The notes under the pieces: generated by a model | What the model saw: only the letters and a program-made list of their open reading frames with translations | What the model was told of the DNA's origin: nothing | The model's database searches: none | Translations under genes and position numbers: made by a program | Assembly (NCBI GenBank): GCA_905221605.1 | Contig: CAJNDS010002779.1 | Coordinates: 419,177 to 483,176 of the forward strand | Reading direction: 5' to 3' | DNA length: 64,000 bases | Source: Symbiodinium natans | Lineage: Eukaryota > Sar > Dinophyceae > Suessiales > Symbiodiniaceae | Shown: in pieces, positions 22,476 to 31,979 of the stretch | How the letters are laid out: every line of letters begins with the position of its first letter | Position numbering within the stretch: the stretch's first letter is position 1

Positions 22476-22609
22476 GAGAGCCATGGGTGTCTTGGGATTC
22501 CCCGGCTGCGTAACGTCTGTCTGAGGCCGTTTGGACGGAGCTGTTTGCATCGACCTGCGGGCACCCTGCTGCCCGCCGGCCTGTTTCGGTATGCTTTTAG
22601 CTTTCCTGA

Positions 22610-22775
22610 TCCCTAAACCCTAAACCGAAACCCTAAACCCTAAACCCTAAACCCTAAACCCTAAACCCTAAACCCCAAACCCTAAACCCTAAACCCTAAA
22701 CCCTAAACCCTAAACCCTAAACCCTAAACCCTAAACCCTAAACCCTAAACCCTAAACCCTAAGCCCAAACCTCCC
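22610..22775. repeat. CCCTAAA tract
   Basis: About twenty-three units, mostly perfect, 135 nt downstream of the Kelch stop codon. Confidence 0.95.
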
Positions 22776-22875
22776 AAAGCCCTGAACCACCCCAAGTGGA
22801 AGTTGCCCCAGGTCGAGGAAGAGCATGCCAGCTTGACCACGCAAGGAAGCTCAGCACTGCTCCACAGGCCCTTGT

Positions 22876-22986
22876 GCCCAAAGAGCCCAATACCCCCTTA
22901 AATGAGGAATCGGCCTTAAATCCTGTTCAGGACCCCTTCGATGTTTGAGGTATTCTCCTTAATCAAGGGGTATTTGGCTCTTTGGG
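22876..22986. mobile_element. Inverted-repeat element, CCCAAAGAGCCCAAT family
   Basis: Starts CCCAAAGAGCCCAATACCCC and ends GGGGTATTTGGCTCTTTGGG, terminal inverted repeats of about 20 bp. Related copies are at 42240 and 59348. Confidence 0.8.
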
Positions 22987-23032
22987 TGAAGGCCCTTCAT
23001 AGCCTGGGAGAATCAGCAGAGCCTAGTACTTA

Positions 23033-23296
23033 TTAACCAGCTATACCTGTACTTATAACCTACTTATGAGCCCCTTAAGTGCCCTAATATGGCTATAAGT
23101 ACAGTCATAAGTACAGTTATAACCCTAAACCCTAAACCCTAAACCCTAAACCCTAAACCCTAAACCCTAAACCCTAAACCCTAAACCCTAAACCCTAAAC
23201 CCTAAACCCTAAACCCTAAACCCTAAACCCTAAATAAACCCTAAGCCCTTATAGGTACAGTTATAACTTGGGTCATAAGTACCATGAACCTCCAAG
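23033..23296. mobile_element. TGGAGGTTCATGG-family introner carrying a telomere tract
   Basis: The left end is truncated (starts at GTACTTATTAACC). The family core is in the reverse orientation. A tract of about 130 nt lies between two copies of GTACAGTTATAA, and the right end CCATGAACCTCCAAG is intact. The tract sits at the same internal site as in the 53.3-kb copy. Confidence 0.8.
23122..23250. repeat. CCCTAAA tract inside an introner
   Basis: About eighteen units flanked on both sides by GTACAGTTATAA of the host element. Confidence 0.9.
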
Positions 23297-23521
23297 TGGG
23301 GCTGCTCAGGGAGTTCGGCTGCCTGGCCGTGGTGTTCTGCCTGCTGCCCTGGCCTCGGAGAGCCGGCTTCAAGAGACTGGCTGGTTCTTCGTAATGAGGG
23401 AATGAGGTACCCTATAGAATCCCTTAAAGGATATATATATATATATATATGTAGGGCCCTAATTCCCTCATTCCCTACTAAGAACTAGGGGAAGAAGTGA
23501 GGAGTCGGGAAGAGTCGAGGG
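23297..23521 (+). CDS. Two exons joined across an introner
   Basis: Exon 23297-23383 starts after the CCAAG end of one introner and reads LLREFGCLAVVFCLLPW, a hydrophobic stretch. A second introner (23384-23482) has GT and AG ends. Joining in phase 1 gives AELGEEVRSREESR before the next degenerate telomere tract. A competing frame exists in the first exon. Function unknown. Confidence 0.4.
23384..23482. mobile_element. Introner, GTTCTTAGTAGGGAATGAGG family
   Basis: Begins GTTCTTCGTAATGAGGGAAT and ends ATTCCCTCATTCCCTACTAAG, inverted arms around a TA-rich loop. It supplies GT and AG ends. Copies are at 27835, 36850, 52298, 56960 and 63013. Confidence 0.75.
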
Positions 23522-23613
23522 TTTAGGGGTTTGAGGGGTTGTAGGGGCTTTAGGGGCTTTAGGGCGGGTTTGGGGGCTTCAGGGGCTTTAGGGCGGGTTT
23601 AAGGGTTTAGGTG
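23518..23613. repeat. Strongly decayed TTTAGGGG tract
   Basis: Words such as TTTAGGGGCTTTAGGGCGGG repeat about ten times. Confidence 0.7.
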
Positions 23614-24054
23614 CATGTTTTTCACTCTCTGTTGACTTTTGCAGAGATAAGGGTGCTTCTGCAAACCATCCCAGGCCGCTGGCCTACACCGGCATCAGAA
23701 GGTTCCTGCGACCTGGGCAGGCCAGGGAAATGTCGGGGGCCCCAGGCTGGTCCAGGCTTGTGATCCTCTGCGGCTTGCGTGGCCTTTGTGGCCTCTTGTT
23801 GTGGTCTTTTGGGCGCGTTTGTGTACTTAATTTCTATCATCAAGAAAACTATAAGAATAATGGCTGAGTTACATAAGCTTCTATAGCTGGAGCCCGAGGC
23901 AGCAACCTTTTCTCAGCTGAGCCCCGGCCATCGGCGCGCGCGACTTTTTCGGCACCTCTCGGAGGGTCATCGAGGGCTCCCACTGACTGGGCCTCCATGG
24001 TCGTCAAAAGAAGGGAGTGGGGTCTCATGTCGCCACTGACCTCTCTAGGCAAAA
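23614..24054. other. No gene assigned
   Basis: A minus-strand frame of 73 codons (23622-23843) and short plus frames occur, without motifs. Confidence 0.4.
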
Positions 24055-24148
24055 GGGGGGTTTCCGAAAGTCAAGGGGTACCTTATTGTGGTCCTTATAG
24101 GGGGCTCTATTAGGTGCCCCCTGTTTTCCTAACCCCCCCCCCCCCCCC
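24055..24148. mobile_element. GGGTTTCCGAAA-family element with poly-C tail
   Basis: GGTTTCCGAAAGTCAAGGGGTACC followed by GTGGTCCTTATAGGGG matches the left half of the copy at 36117. The right half is lost and a poly-C run follows. Confidence 0.6.
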
Positions 24149-24183
24149 AGAGGCCCGTGGCTGCTCCTTCCGTCAGATCATTT

Positions 24184-24336
24184 TCTTGGCGGGGGGGGCA
24201 AAGTTGGAATCTCCTGCTTGCGCCGATTCCGGGCCTGTATCCGGCGGCATCGACCCTTCTGAAAGTGGCTTTCTCCACGCCCTCGGTCTCGGTTCTGTCT
24301 TGCGCTGGGTTTAGGGTTTAGGGTTTAGGGTTTAAA
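24184..24336 (+). CDS. Possible exon followed by a short tract
   Basis: The plus frame reads GAKLESPACADSGPVSGG and on to 24308. A 4-unit TTTAGGG tract follows at 24306-24336. Function unknown. Confidence 0.25.
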
Positions 24337-24349
24337 AGGGTTTCTGCAG

Positions 24350-25062
24350 TTTGGTGGCAAAGTCTTGCAGCGTGAGGCGTGCCTCGGGCAGTTTAACACG
24401 GGCTCAAGGGAAGGAGGGTTGCCAAGCAAGTCACTCCTCACGGTCAATCGCACGGACACTTCTGCAGTCGACACAGCCATCAAGAGAGCTGAGTTTCACG
24501 GGGTTTCATGAGAAGCTTAACTCCCGTATGCAGCCTTTCTGGGACTTTGCCTTAGCTCGGGATGCTAGCTGGGCAGCCGGATAGCAGCCGCGAGGCTGCA
24601 TGACGCATGCTGGGTGCTCAGATGTTTTTGCTTGCGGCTCGCGCGCCGGAACCGATTCAACGAACATGAGGGCTCCCCCCCCCTACTGCTCTCCAGCATT
24701 CTTGGCTGCGTGCTGCCGCTGTTGCAGGGAATCTTCTTGGGAAGGTTAGCAGTGGGCTCTTACCACTTGGTGTGAAGCTGCGTTGGATACCCGTGCGCTT
24801 GCCCCTATGGTCAGTCCCCTCCCCCTCCCCCGGATACAAGCCTCTCCTCCTCCGCCTCCTCCTCAAAATATGCCCACACTACAGCTAGAATTCGAGGGGT
24901 GGCGGGGAGGTGGTAGTCACATCCTACAGAACTATGACCCTACTTAAAAAAAAAAAAACAATCGAGCCCCCCCATTAAGCTGCTGCAGGGAGCCGCCCCA
25001 GCCTCCGGCACATGTCGACGTCGCCCCGCCTCCTCCAACTCAGGGCGGTGTGGAGGAGAGCC
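24350..25062. other. No gene assigned
   Basis: Short plus frames at 24351-24584, then C- and G-rich and poly-A low-complexity sequence. No motif seen. Confidence 0.4.
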
Positions 25063-25065
25063 CCT

Positions 25066-25360
25066 GTTGGGGGGGGGGGGGGGGTTTGAGGGTTTGAGGG
25101 GTTTAGGGGGTCCCCAAAAGGCTTTTAGGGTTTAGGGTTTAGGGTTTGGGGTTTAGGGGGGGTATGAGGGGGTAAGGGGGCATCAAGGGAGTATCAGGGG
25201 GGGGGGGGGGGTGTAGGGAGGAGTACAAAGGGGGGGAAGCCTGGGGTTTAGGGATCTAGAGTTTGTACTTTGCTGGGGTTTGGGGTTTGAGTTAGTAAGA
25301 CGGGCGTTTAGGGATCGTTTGGGGTTTCGGGTCAAGGGTTTCGAGTTCAGGGTTCAGAGC
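25066..25360. repeat. Decayed TTTAGGG tracts with poly-G runs
   Basis: Tracts at about 25080-25160 and 25240-25360, mixed with poly-G at 25068-25084 and 25197-25211. Confidence 0.75.
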
Positions 25361-25560
25361 ATGCTTTGCCAAGCTTTTTCGGCAGTCGAAGCTTCTTGCA
25401 CCTTCGCAACAGGCCAGCCTAAGACATCTGGTAAAAGCTTGGAGTAGCCCTTTCTACCCCAAATATACTGGACTATTCGTACGAGGACACCCTATTACTC
25501 CCATTACCCCCTATTACCCCCCAATATTTTTCATTAGTCCCTATACCCCAATGTTGGGAA

Positions 25561-25851
25561 GTCCTGATGTTGAGGCTGTGCACGAAGCTCTACGCGCCCG
25601 AAGGCAGCTTGCGGACATCGTGCGGAAGAATGACGAGGCAATCTATGTCTCGGAGGGTAGTCTCTGGGCCCTTAGTATGGTCCCTTACCTCCTTTAAAGG
25701 GTTCTGAAGTATGGGCCCTTCAGGGGTATGCAGGGGTTCCCTTTAAAGGGTTATAAGAAGGGACCATGTAACTACCCTAAGATCTATGTCCCCTTGAGAA
25801 GGCAGGGTTGCTCCAGAAACAGCCGGTCCCCCTCGTGCTTTTCCGACCCTA
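25561..25851 (+). CDS. Two exons joined across an inverted-repeat intron
   Basis: Exon 1 (to 25656) reads EAVHEALRARRQLADIVRK and then NDEAIYVSE. Exon 2 (from 25782) reads LCPLEKAGLLQKQPVPLVLF. Joining at GT 25657 and AG 25781 is phase 1 and gives a smooth helix-loop peptide. The next tract begins right after exon 2. Family not recognised. Confidence 0.55.
25657..25781. mobile_element. Inverted-repeat introner (GGTAGT...ACTACCC)
   Basis: Starts GTAGTCTCTGGGCCC and ends GGACCATGTAACTACCCTAAG; GGTCCC and CCTTTAAAGGG are inverted inside. ATCTATGTC occurs at 25641-25649 and again at 25782-25790, a possible target duplication. It is 125 nt, GT-AG. Confidence 0.75.
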
Positions 25852-25940
25852 AACCCTAGGCCCTAAACCCTAAACCTTAAACCCCGAACCCTAAACCCTA
25901 AACCCTAAACCCTTAACCCCAAACCCTAAACCCTTAAACC
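25846..25940. repeat. Degenerate CCCTAAA tract
   Basis: About thirteen units with CCTTAAA, CCCCGAA and CCCCAAA variants. Confidence 0.9.
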
Positions 25941-25956
25941 GTGGCGCCCTCGCCAG

Positions 25957-26043
25957 GTGCTGCTGGCCCTGCAGTTGAGACATCACTCTGATGACCGCAC
26001 CGTCATCAGGGTGGCACAGGGTTGCAGATGGGCAGTTCTCTAA
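25957..26043 (+). CDS. Terminal exon, unknown
   Basis: Follows CGCCAG and reads VLLALQLRHHSDDRTVIRVA, ending in TAA. Unknown product. Confidence 0.4.
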   Translation: MLLALQLRHHSDDRTVIRVAQGCRWAVL

Positions 26044-26099
26044 ATCAGGGTCCCTTTTTGGGTCCCCAAAAGACATACGGCACCCCTGTGGTAAGGACC

Positions 26100-26245
26100 C
26101 CCCTAAACCCTAAACCCGAAACCCTAAACCCTAAACCCCAAACCCCAAACCCTAAACCCTAAACCCTAAACCCTAAACCCTAAACCCCAAACCCCAAACC
26201 CTAACCCTAAACCCTAAACCCCATAAACCCTAAACCCTAATAGAG
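26100..26245. repeat. CCCTAAA tract with CCCCAAA variants
   Basis: About twenty units; neighbouring CCCCAAA units occur in pairs. Confidence 0.95.
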
Positions 26246-26334
26246 TATAGTGTGGGTGGCCGGGGTGGGTTGACGGGCAACGGGAGCGCGCGGCCCGGGG
26301 TGTTTCACACCCGAGCGCGCGCCCTCCCCTGACA

Positions 26335-26523
26335 CACCCTAAACCCTAAACCCTAAACCCTAAACCCTAAACCCTAAACCCTAAACCCTAAACCCTAAAC
26401 CCGAAACCCGAAACCCGAAACCCGAAACCCTAAACCCTAAACCCTAAACCCTAAACCCTAAATCCTAAGCCCTAAACCCTAAACCCTAAGTCCCAAACCT
26501 AAACCCTAAACCCTAAACCCTCA
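26335..26523. repeat. CCCTAAA tract with a CCCGAAA block
   Basis: About twenty-six units; four consecutive CCCGAAA units at about 26399-26428 show local spread of a variant. Confidence 0.95.
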
Positions 26524-26555
26524 AAAAGGGGACCCGAGTTTTGGAGAATTGCCCA

Positions 26556-26637
26556 GACGAGTGCCCGAAGTGGGCGTTTCCTCGCACGCACGCCTGGAGG
26601 CGCTCGCCAAAGTCAATGACCTCTTTGAGTTGCTGAG
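26556..26637 (+). CDS. Exon with GC donor before a tract
   Basis: Reads VPEVGVSSHARLEALAKVND then LFELL. It ends CTGAG|GC just before the TTTAGGG tract, the same AG|GCCG donor context as at 9228. Function unknown. Confidence 0.45.
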
Positions 26638-26642
26638 GCCGT

Positions 26643-26782
26643 TCTAGGGTTTAGGGTTTCGGCTAGGGTTTAGGGTTTAGGGTTTAGGGTTTAGGGTTTA
26701 GGGTTTAGGGTTTAGGGTTTAGGGTTTAGGGTTTAGGGTTTAGGGTTTAGGGTTTAGGGTTTAGGGTTTAGGGTTTAGTGTT
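26643..26782. repeat. TTTAGGG tract
   Basis: About nineteen nearly perfect units. Confidence 0.95.
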
Positions 26783-27099
26783 CAGCAGCTCCGGATCGAG
26801 CAGTTTCATAGTAAAGTCATATTTACGGCCACCCAGAGAATCCCAGAACATTCGAAAATACAAAGTATTCTCTAGTCATCTCAGCTTCAAAGGCCTATGC
26901 TTGAAGTGAACGGACACAACAAAAACACCTAATTTTGTGAGCCTCATCTTCTTGCCATTGCATCTCTTGCGTGCTGTGACAGCCTTGAAATGAACGGACA
27001 CAAAATATTTTGTTAACCTCATTGAACTTGGTTGAGAGGAGCCGATCTGTTGCGAGACTTATTTGGGCCTTTGATGGGTGAGGCTTGGCTAAGAGGACC

Positions 27100-27300
27100 T
27101 AAACCCCAGGCCTTGAGGCCCTGAAACCCTCATCCCCAGGCCTTGATTGAGGCCCTGAAACCCCGCCTTTAACCCCTGGCCTTGAGCCACGAAAAACTGA
27201 ACCACGAAAAAATGGCCATGAACCACGAATGCATTTAACCCATGGCCTTGAGCCACGAAAAACTGAACCACGAGAAAATGGCCATGAACCACGAATTCAT
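27100..27300. repeat. Direct repeats CCTTGAGGCCCTGAAACC and CATGGCCTTGAGCCACGAAA
   Basis: Two copies of a roughly 58-nt unit at about 27177-27232 and 27238-27295, and two shorter GGCCTTGAGGCCCTGAAACC units before them. The flanking 26783-27100 holds no gene I can see. Confidence 0.8.
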
Positions 27301-27390
27301 TAAAGTTTGAGTTGTCATATGATAGAAAGGGTTGTGGGCTTGGCTTCCTACGTGTGTGGGCCCCCGGTTTTCGGGTTTAGGGTTTAGGGC

Positions 27391-27498
27391 AACCGTGCCG
27401 GAACTGTGAGGCAAGCAGGCTGCACCATCGTGCAAGCCGCCCGGGCAGAGGAGTTGATGGAGCTGGCCATTGAGGCGAAGATCCGTTTCATAGGGATA
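27391..27498 (+). CDS. Helical exon after a short tract
   Basis: The frame opens after the last TTTAG of a 27372-27390 tract and reads NRAGTVRQAGCTIVQAARAE then ELMELAIEAKIRFIGI. A GTAGGT donor follows in phase 0. Function unknown. Confidence 0.5.
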
Positions 27499-27504
27499 GT
27501 AGGT

Positions 27505-27570
27505 TGCTAGGGTTATAAGGGTTTTGGGGGTTAGGGACTAGGGTTTAGGGTTTAGGGTTTAGGGTTAAGG
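27505..27570. repeat. Degenerate TTTAGGG tract
   Basis: Mostly decayed, with three perfect units at about 27541-27565. Confidence 0.8.
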
Positions 27571-27599
27571 GGTATTGGGGTTTAGGGCTTTAAAGCCTG

Positions 27600-27810
27600 G
27601 GGGTTTACGAAAGTAGGGGACCCCTAAAGTAGAGACCCCCAAGTAGTAGCATATCAAAAACATTTAGGGGGTTTCCGAAAGTAGGGGTAGGGATCCATTT
27701 GAGGGGATTTCTCTTCTACAATGGGGTGTAAACGGGATACCCCTACATTTGGGGATGTGTTGGGGTTTTGGAGGGGTTTCCGAAATTGGGGGTACCCCCT
27801 TTTGGGGAGC
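27600..27810. mobile_element. GGGTTTCCGAAA/GGGTTTACGAAA-family elements, nested
   Basis: GGGGTTTACGAAAGTAGGGG at 27608, GGGGTTTCCGAAAGTAGGGG at 27667 and GGGGTTTCCGAAATTGGGGG near 27774 are three arms of the family whose copy at 54918 is an intron. Confidence 0.7.
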
Positions 27811-27834
27811 CAGGGGTTAGGCGATGTTTGGTCG

Positions 27835-27957
27835 TCGTAGGGCATGAGGGACTGAGGTACCCTATATCATTCCTTTACGGGTGTATCTAGGGGCCCTGAT
27901 TCCCTATAAGTCCTTTAAGGGTATATCTAGGGCCCCAATTCCCTCATTCCCCAGCCA
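27835..27957. mobile_element. Introner, GTTCTTAGTAGGGAATGAGG family, rearranged copy
   Basis: GAGGGACTGAGGTACCCTATA begins it; CAATTCCCTCATTCCCC and AGCCAAGAAC end it. The TCCTTTANGGGTNTATCTAGGG core is duplicated. A long CCCTAAA tract begins immediately after AAGAA. Confidence 0.75.
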
Positions 27958-28104
27958 AGAACCCTAAACCCTAAACCCTAAACCCTAAACCCTAAACCCT
28001 AAACCCTAAACCCTAAACCCTAAACCCTAAACCCTAAACCCTAAACCCTAAACCCCAAACCCTAAACCCTAAACCCTAAACCCTAAACGCTAAACCCTAA
28101 TGTG
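27958..28104. repeat. CCCTAAA tract
   Basis: About twenty-one units, nearly perfect, directly abutting an introner. Confidence 0.95.
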
Positions 28105-28117
28105 CCGGACGATGCAG

Positions 28118-28195
28118 GCTCCCGATGTGAAGGCTCCCAAGCGAAGCTCGGCTCGATACTTCTATGCCGCTGCAGGCCTTGGCAAGAGCTTCCGG
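28118..28195 (+). CDS. Basic/aromatic exon, possibly HMG-box-like
   Basis: After GATGCAG the frame reads APDVKAPKRSSARYFYAAAG, then LGKSFR, and meets a TTTAGGG tract at GGGTTTAG. The PKRxxxARYFYA pattern resembles the first helix of HMG boxes, but only 26 residues are present, so this is a guess. Confidence 0.35.
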
Positions 28196-28232
28196 GTTTA
28201 GGGTTTAGGGTTTAGGGTTTAGGGTTTAGGGT
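28195..28232. repeat. TTTAGGG tract
   Basis: About five perfect units. Confidence 0.9.
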
Positions 28233-28367
28233 TCACGCCTTAGAAGGCCTAGGATTTCGGGTTTCGGTGCTTGGGATTTCGAGGTTTGGATGGTTTTGGC
28301 CTGAAGGTCTCGGGCCATGGCGCTGTGTGAAGGAAGGGCTTGAGCTGCCACTTTTCCCATCTTGCAG

Positions 28368-28453
28368 GCCTCATCGTTGTGATGATCTTGGTTCTCGTGG
28401 CCATCATCGCCGCGGGCATACGACTTGAAGCAACTGAGCCCCAAGCCCCCTGA
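28368..28453 (+). CDS. C-terminal transmembrane exon
   Basis: After CCCATCTTGCAG the phase-1 exon reads LIVVMILVLVAIIAAGIRLE then ATEPQAP and a stop. One membrane helix close to the C terminus suggests a tail-anchored or single-pass protein. A similar exon lies at 38099. A minus-strand frame competes. Confidence 0.45.
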
Positions 28454-28459
28454 ACCTTA

Positions 28460-29147
28460 ACCCCAACCCCCCCCCCCCCCCCCCCCCCCCCCAAAAAACC
28501 GCAATAGACCCGAAACATCCGAAACACCCTCAACCCTCTAAAACCCCTAAGATCAAAATCTGGATACAGCAGCAAGCAGATTCTGTCCTCAGACCTCCAC
28601 CCCTGCTCGCCTTTCCTCTCCCGCCAAGCATTCTCAATCCGCCTCCTAAATCTGCAAAGCAAGCTCGCACATGCTTTGAGTTATAGATGTCATATACCAC
28701 ATAACTTAAACCATCTCAAGCTGTGTTATTCTTCGCTGGATACATGCTTATACCAGTCATATTACATGTCTGTCCTCTTGCATGTCGAGCAACAGAAGTA
28801 TTCCAGACCATAATGCAGTTCCCTTTTCTCTTGTCGTTCCAGTTTTGCACTGCTCAGAGTTTTTGTAAGAAGTATTGGTGTGTATTTCGTGTTGTGATCA
28901 CTTGCACTTCTTAATGTCATAATCGCATAGCTAGCAATGTTACATGATTTTGCTGTATTCTCGGAGCATTCTCGTATCTTTGCCAGTTCTTTTTTTTGCC
29001 TATATTGCTTTCTCTTTCCTTTATTCCATCCCTGTTCTCTTCAACAAACTTTTGCCTGAATCCGTTATTGTTAGGATTGTTCAACTTCCATTGCTTCTTC
29101 TTTTCGACTCTCTTGATCTTACTTTGATCTCGGCAGGATGCCTGGTT
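28460..29147. other. Poly-C run followed by AT-rich island
   Basis: Poly-C at about 28465-28492, then about 480 nt much more AT-rich than its surroundings. A frame at 28944-29261 encodes a hydrophobic peptide (VLFFAYIAFSFLYSIPVLF) but T-rich sequence gives such frames easily. A 2-unit TTTAGGG stub lies at 29150-29166 and a short CCCTAAA tract at 29329-29362. Confidence 0.5.
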
Positions 29148-29364
29148 TTGGGTTTAGGGTTTAGGGACAGTCATTACCACATTGAGTACACTTTTTCAAG
29201 TCTTCGGTCATCCCCTACCCTAGTAAGGCGTCATCCCCTTTGGCTTTTTTCTCACCAATGAGGTCTGGAGTCGGCGACCCTCATCGAAGCAACCCCCCAA
29301 AGCCTGTAACCCTGAACTTGGAAATGAGACCCTAAACCCTAAGCCCTAAGCCCTAAACCCCCAA

Positions 29365-29589
29365 AGATATTGGCTGGAACTCAATACTGAGTATGCATTA
29401 CCGGTGCTTAAAGAATACATAAGGCTAAACCGCATAAACACGGAGGAGCAAAGGCAAGACTTCTTAGGCCTCAAACACCTCCTTAATAGGGACCCCCTCT
29501 TCCTGTCTTTCCTGGAATCTGCGCCGACGCGCTGCCCCCACTTGTTCAAAAGACACGCCAAAGCACTTGCATGCGCATGGCTGCCATAA
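29365..29589 (+). CDS. 74-codon terminal exon, unknown
   Basis: Open from the end of a CCCTAAA tract to TAA at 29587. It reads WLELNTEYALPVLKEYIRLN and later GLKHLLNRDPLFLSFLESA, non-repetitive and helical. No family is recognised. The stop is followed by poly-A and another tract. Confidence 0.5.
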   Translation, partial: RYWLELNTEYALPVLKEYIRLNRINTEEQRQDFLGLKHLLNRDPLFLSFLESAPTRCPHLFKRHAKALACAWLP

Positions 29590-29597
29590 AAAAAAAA

Positions 29598-29675
29598 AGC
29601 CCTAAACCCCAAACCCCAAACCCGAAACCCGAAACCCGAAATCCTAAATCCCTGAACCCTGAACCCAAAACCTAC
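29598..29675. repeat. Degenerate CCCTAAA/CCCGAAA tract
   Basis: About eleven units, many CCCCAAA or CCCGAAA. Confidence 0.85.
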
Positions 29676-29799
29676 TGGGAACCAGGGGGCTCTGGGGGAG
29701 ACGAAGGTCTTGGAGATGTCGCAGGCGGCCCAGGGATGGGAGGCCCCTGTGTTTTTTTTTGTTTGGCTTTCTGACATTCTGTTGGCTGTTTTGCCGTGT

Positions 29800-29906
29800 T
29801 TTTAGGGTGTAGGGTCTTAGGCGTTAGGGTCTGGGGTTTAGGGTTTTAGGGTTTTAGGGTGTAGGGTCTTTGGGTGTAGGGTTAGGGTTTAGGGTTGAGG
29901 GTTGAA
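29800..29906. repeat. Degenerate TTTAGGG tract
   Basis: About fourteen units with TGTAGGG, TCTTAGG and TTTTAGGG variants. Confidence 0.8.
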
Positions 29907-29999
29907 CTTTGGACGCCTCTCGACATCCCCTGGCAGGTTGGGAAATGCAGCATCACGCTTTTCCACAACCAGACCTGCTTTCAGGATGGCCCGCATCGT

Positions 30000-30052
30000 G
30001 ATGTGTCTGTGTCTGTGTCTGTGTCTGTGTCTGAGTCTGAGTCTTTGTCTGA

Positions 30053-30087
<35 letters not shown>

Positions 30088-30118
30088 TGTCTGTCTGTGT
30101 GTGTGTGTGTGTGCGTGT
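30000..30118. repeat. TCTGTG/TCTGAG/TCTGCG hexamer array
   Basis: About seventeen hexamers in three blocks by variant, then (GT)n. It runs into a TTTAGGG tract at 30119-30150. Confidence 0.95.
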
Positions 30119-30324
30119 TTTTAGGGTTTAGGGTTTAGGGTTTAGGGATTGTGTGTGTGCGTACGTTAAGCAAGGCTTTGAGCTTGAGAATGTGCGTCCA
30201 GAGGCGTTGGACGAGCGTGTCTGCCATATTTTGGCTTGCAGGCTGGGCACAGATTCGCTCAACCCTTTATGCGCTCACTCATGCGAGACATCTCTGAACC
30301 TGTCCCCCAGCCCGGCGCGAGCCC

Positions 30325-30356
30325 CTTAGGGTTTAGGGTTTAGGGTTCAGGGTTAA
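30325..30356. repeat. Short TTTAGGG tract
   Basis: About four units, one TTCAGGG. Confidence 0.85.
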
Positions 30357-30405
30357 GCTCAAGACCCCAGCGGTGGCGATGAAGCAGCAGCATGCTCTCT
30401 GAGCC

Positions 30406-30538
30406 ATGGCGGAAGCGGCCAAACAGATCCCGGAGCTCCCCTTCACGAGCCACCTCTGGCAGTTGTCCCAGACGCCCGCGGAGCGCCGCGGCGACTTCTC
30501 CCCGGGCTGGGCTGCGACGCTGACAGACTTCGGTCCAG
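30406..30538 (+). CDS. First coding exon of an unknown gene
   Basis: ATG in the context GAGCCATGGCG, a strong eukaryotic start, opens a frame reading MAEAAKQIPELPFTSHLWQL and ending in phase 1 at GGTCCAG|GTACAG. No family and no next exon identified. Confidence 0.5.
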
Positions 30539-30539
30539 G

Positions 30540-31250
30540 TACAGTTGAGTACTAGGAAGCCCTTTTGACCTAGTAAGTAGTAAGTAGGGTTTGTAAGGGT
30601 GGGTTATGGGGATTCTCATAAGAGACGCGGTCAAAATTGCCGCTTACTTATTTTAGTAGAGGGTGTAGTTGTTGCGGCAAAATGCCGAGGATCGATAGGG
30701 GACGCGCTAAAATGATACTGTTATTTGATACTATAGGATAGAAGTGCGGTAGGTGAAAAACATGGAAAACGATAGGGGACGCGCTAATTCAAAAACAAGC
30801 AAGGCTTAAACAAGCAATTGTGACGCCGACTCATAAGGTTTCTAGGGGATACTAAGTGTACTTCCTAAGTCGAAAGCGTTTCTAAGGAGAGCCATCGGCC
30901 GTAGGGGCTGCAGGAGTTAGGGTACAGGGCCCAGTTCGGATATGTGAGGCGACCGGGTGTTTCTCGACACTGGCTGCAATGACCGTCAGCATCACGCGGT
31001 TGTGGTGTCTTTCTCCTCGCCTTCCGGTGGCCCAGCTTGAACCAGAGCTTCAAATGCTGTGGCAAAGTGTCGAAATCCCATGATTCCTCAATGGGTGCAG
31101 GCGCACGGGGCGCCAGGTGATTTGAGGGGCTTCAAAGTGCAAAAATGCAGGGATGTTGCAGAAGTGTACTTGACAAGCGCTAGAAAACATGCCCGTGAAT
31201 CATTGTGTTGTTTTCCACGGTGTTTGCTATTGTCATTATCATTGTGATAG

Positions 31251-31255
<5 letters not shown>
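30540..31255. other. No gene assigned; repeated CGATAGGGGACGCGCTAA
   Basis: CGATAGGGGACGCGCTAA occurs near 30692 and 30769 within a block with several AAGTAG-type words. A minus frame at 30865-31065 has no motif. Confidence 0.4.

Positions 31256-31302
<47 letters not shown>
31256..31302. repeat. (ATC)n microsatellite
   Basis: About fifteen ATC units; Asp, His or Ile runs in the open frames are artefacts. Confidence 0.95.
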
Positions 31303-31336
31303 TATCAGCGTCGTTGTCAGCATCATTGCCATCACC

Positions 31337-31703
31337 ATGTCCTTGCGCACTATGGTTTACAACGCGGCCAACGCACAAAAAATGGCAGTGTTTTCGGGCA
31401 TGCTCGCAGAATGCATGAACTCTTGTGACAGCGAGTCTTGTTCGGGAAACGTCCAGCATCCTTTGCTGTCTGTAAGTACCAGTGTTTTCGCCAGGCCTTC
31501 ATTCCCCCCACCCCACCCCATCCCACCCGAAACCGGTGGCTTTGGGGAACCGGCCTGGGCTTCCCTGCTCACACTCTTGAGCTGCGAAAGTAATTCTGTG
31601 AGAAGGTGTCATGCCTTCGTCTCTTCAGCACGACGAGCTCTGCTTGGGCTTGTCAAAGCGCATCTCGCCAATACAGAAGCAGCTCGGCTACCATTTTCCC
31701 TAG
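31337..31703 (+). CDS. Two-exon fragment of an unknown gene
   Basis: Exon 31337-31471 starts at ATG in ACCATGTCC, reads YNAANAQKMAVFSGMLAECM and ends at a consensus GTAAGT donor. Exon 31629-31703 follows CTTCGTCTCTTCAG and reads HDELCLGLSKRISPIQKQLG, ending in TAG. Both junctions are phase 0. The product is not recognised. Confidence 0.5.
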
Positions 31704-31979
31704 ACCCTAGACTGCTGGCAGAGAGGAGTATGGTCGCCACCCAGCATCAGATGGCATAGCAGCATAGGAAAGTTGTCTGGTGCGTTGGACATCAGCCTAT
31801 GTAACTTTCTGAGGCACGAGTGTCGTGTCACACTTCAGCTCGGTGACCACTTGCTTCACGCGCCACGTCGCCGTTTGCTTCGGGTAGTGTCGCCAACGTG
31901 CGTGCTAGTTGTCCATGACACTGTGGGCTACCGGCGCCTTGCACGAACTCAAGTCGGGCAGGCGAGGCCCTATATTGGT

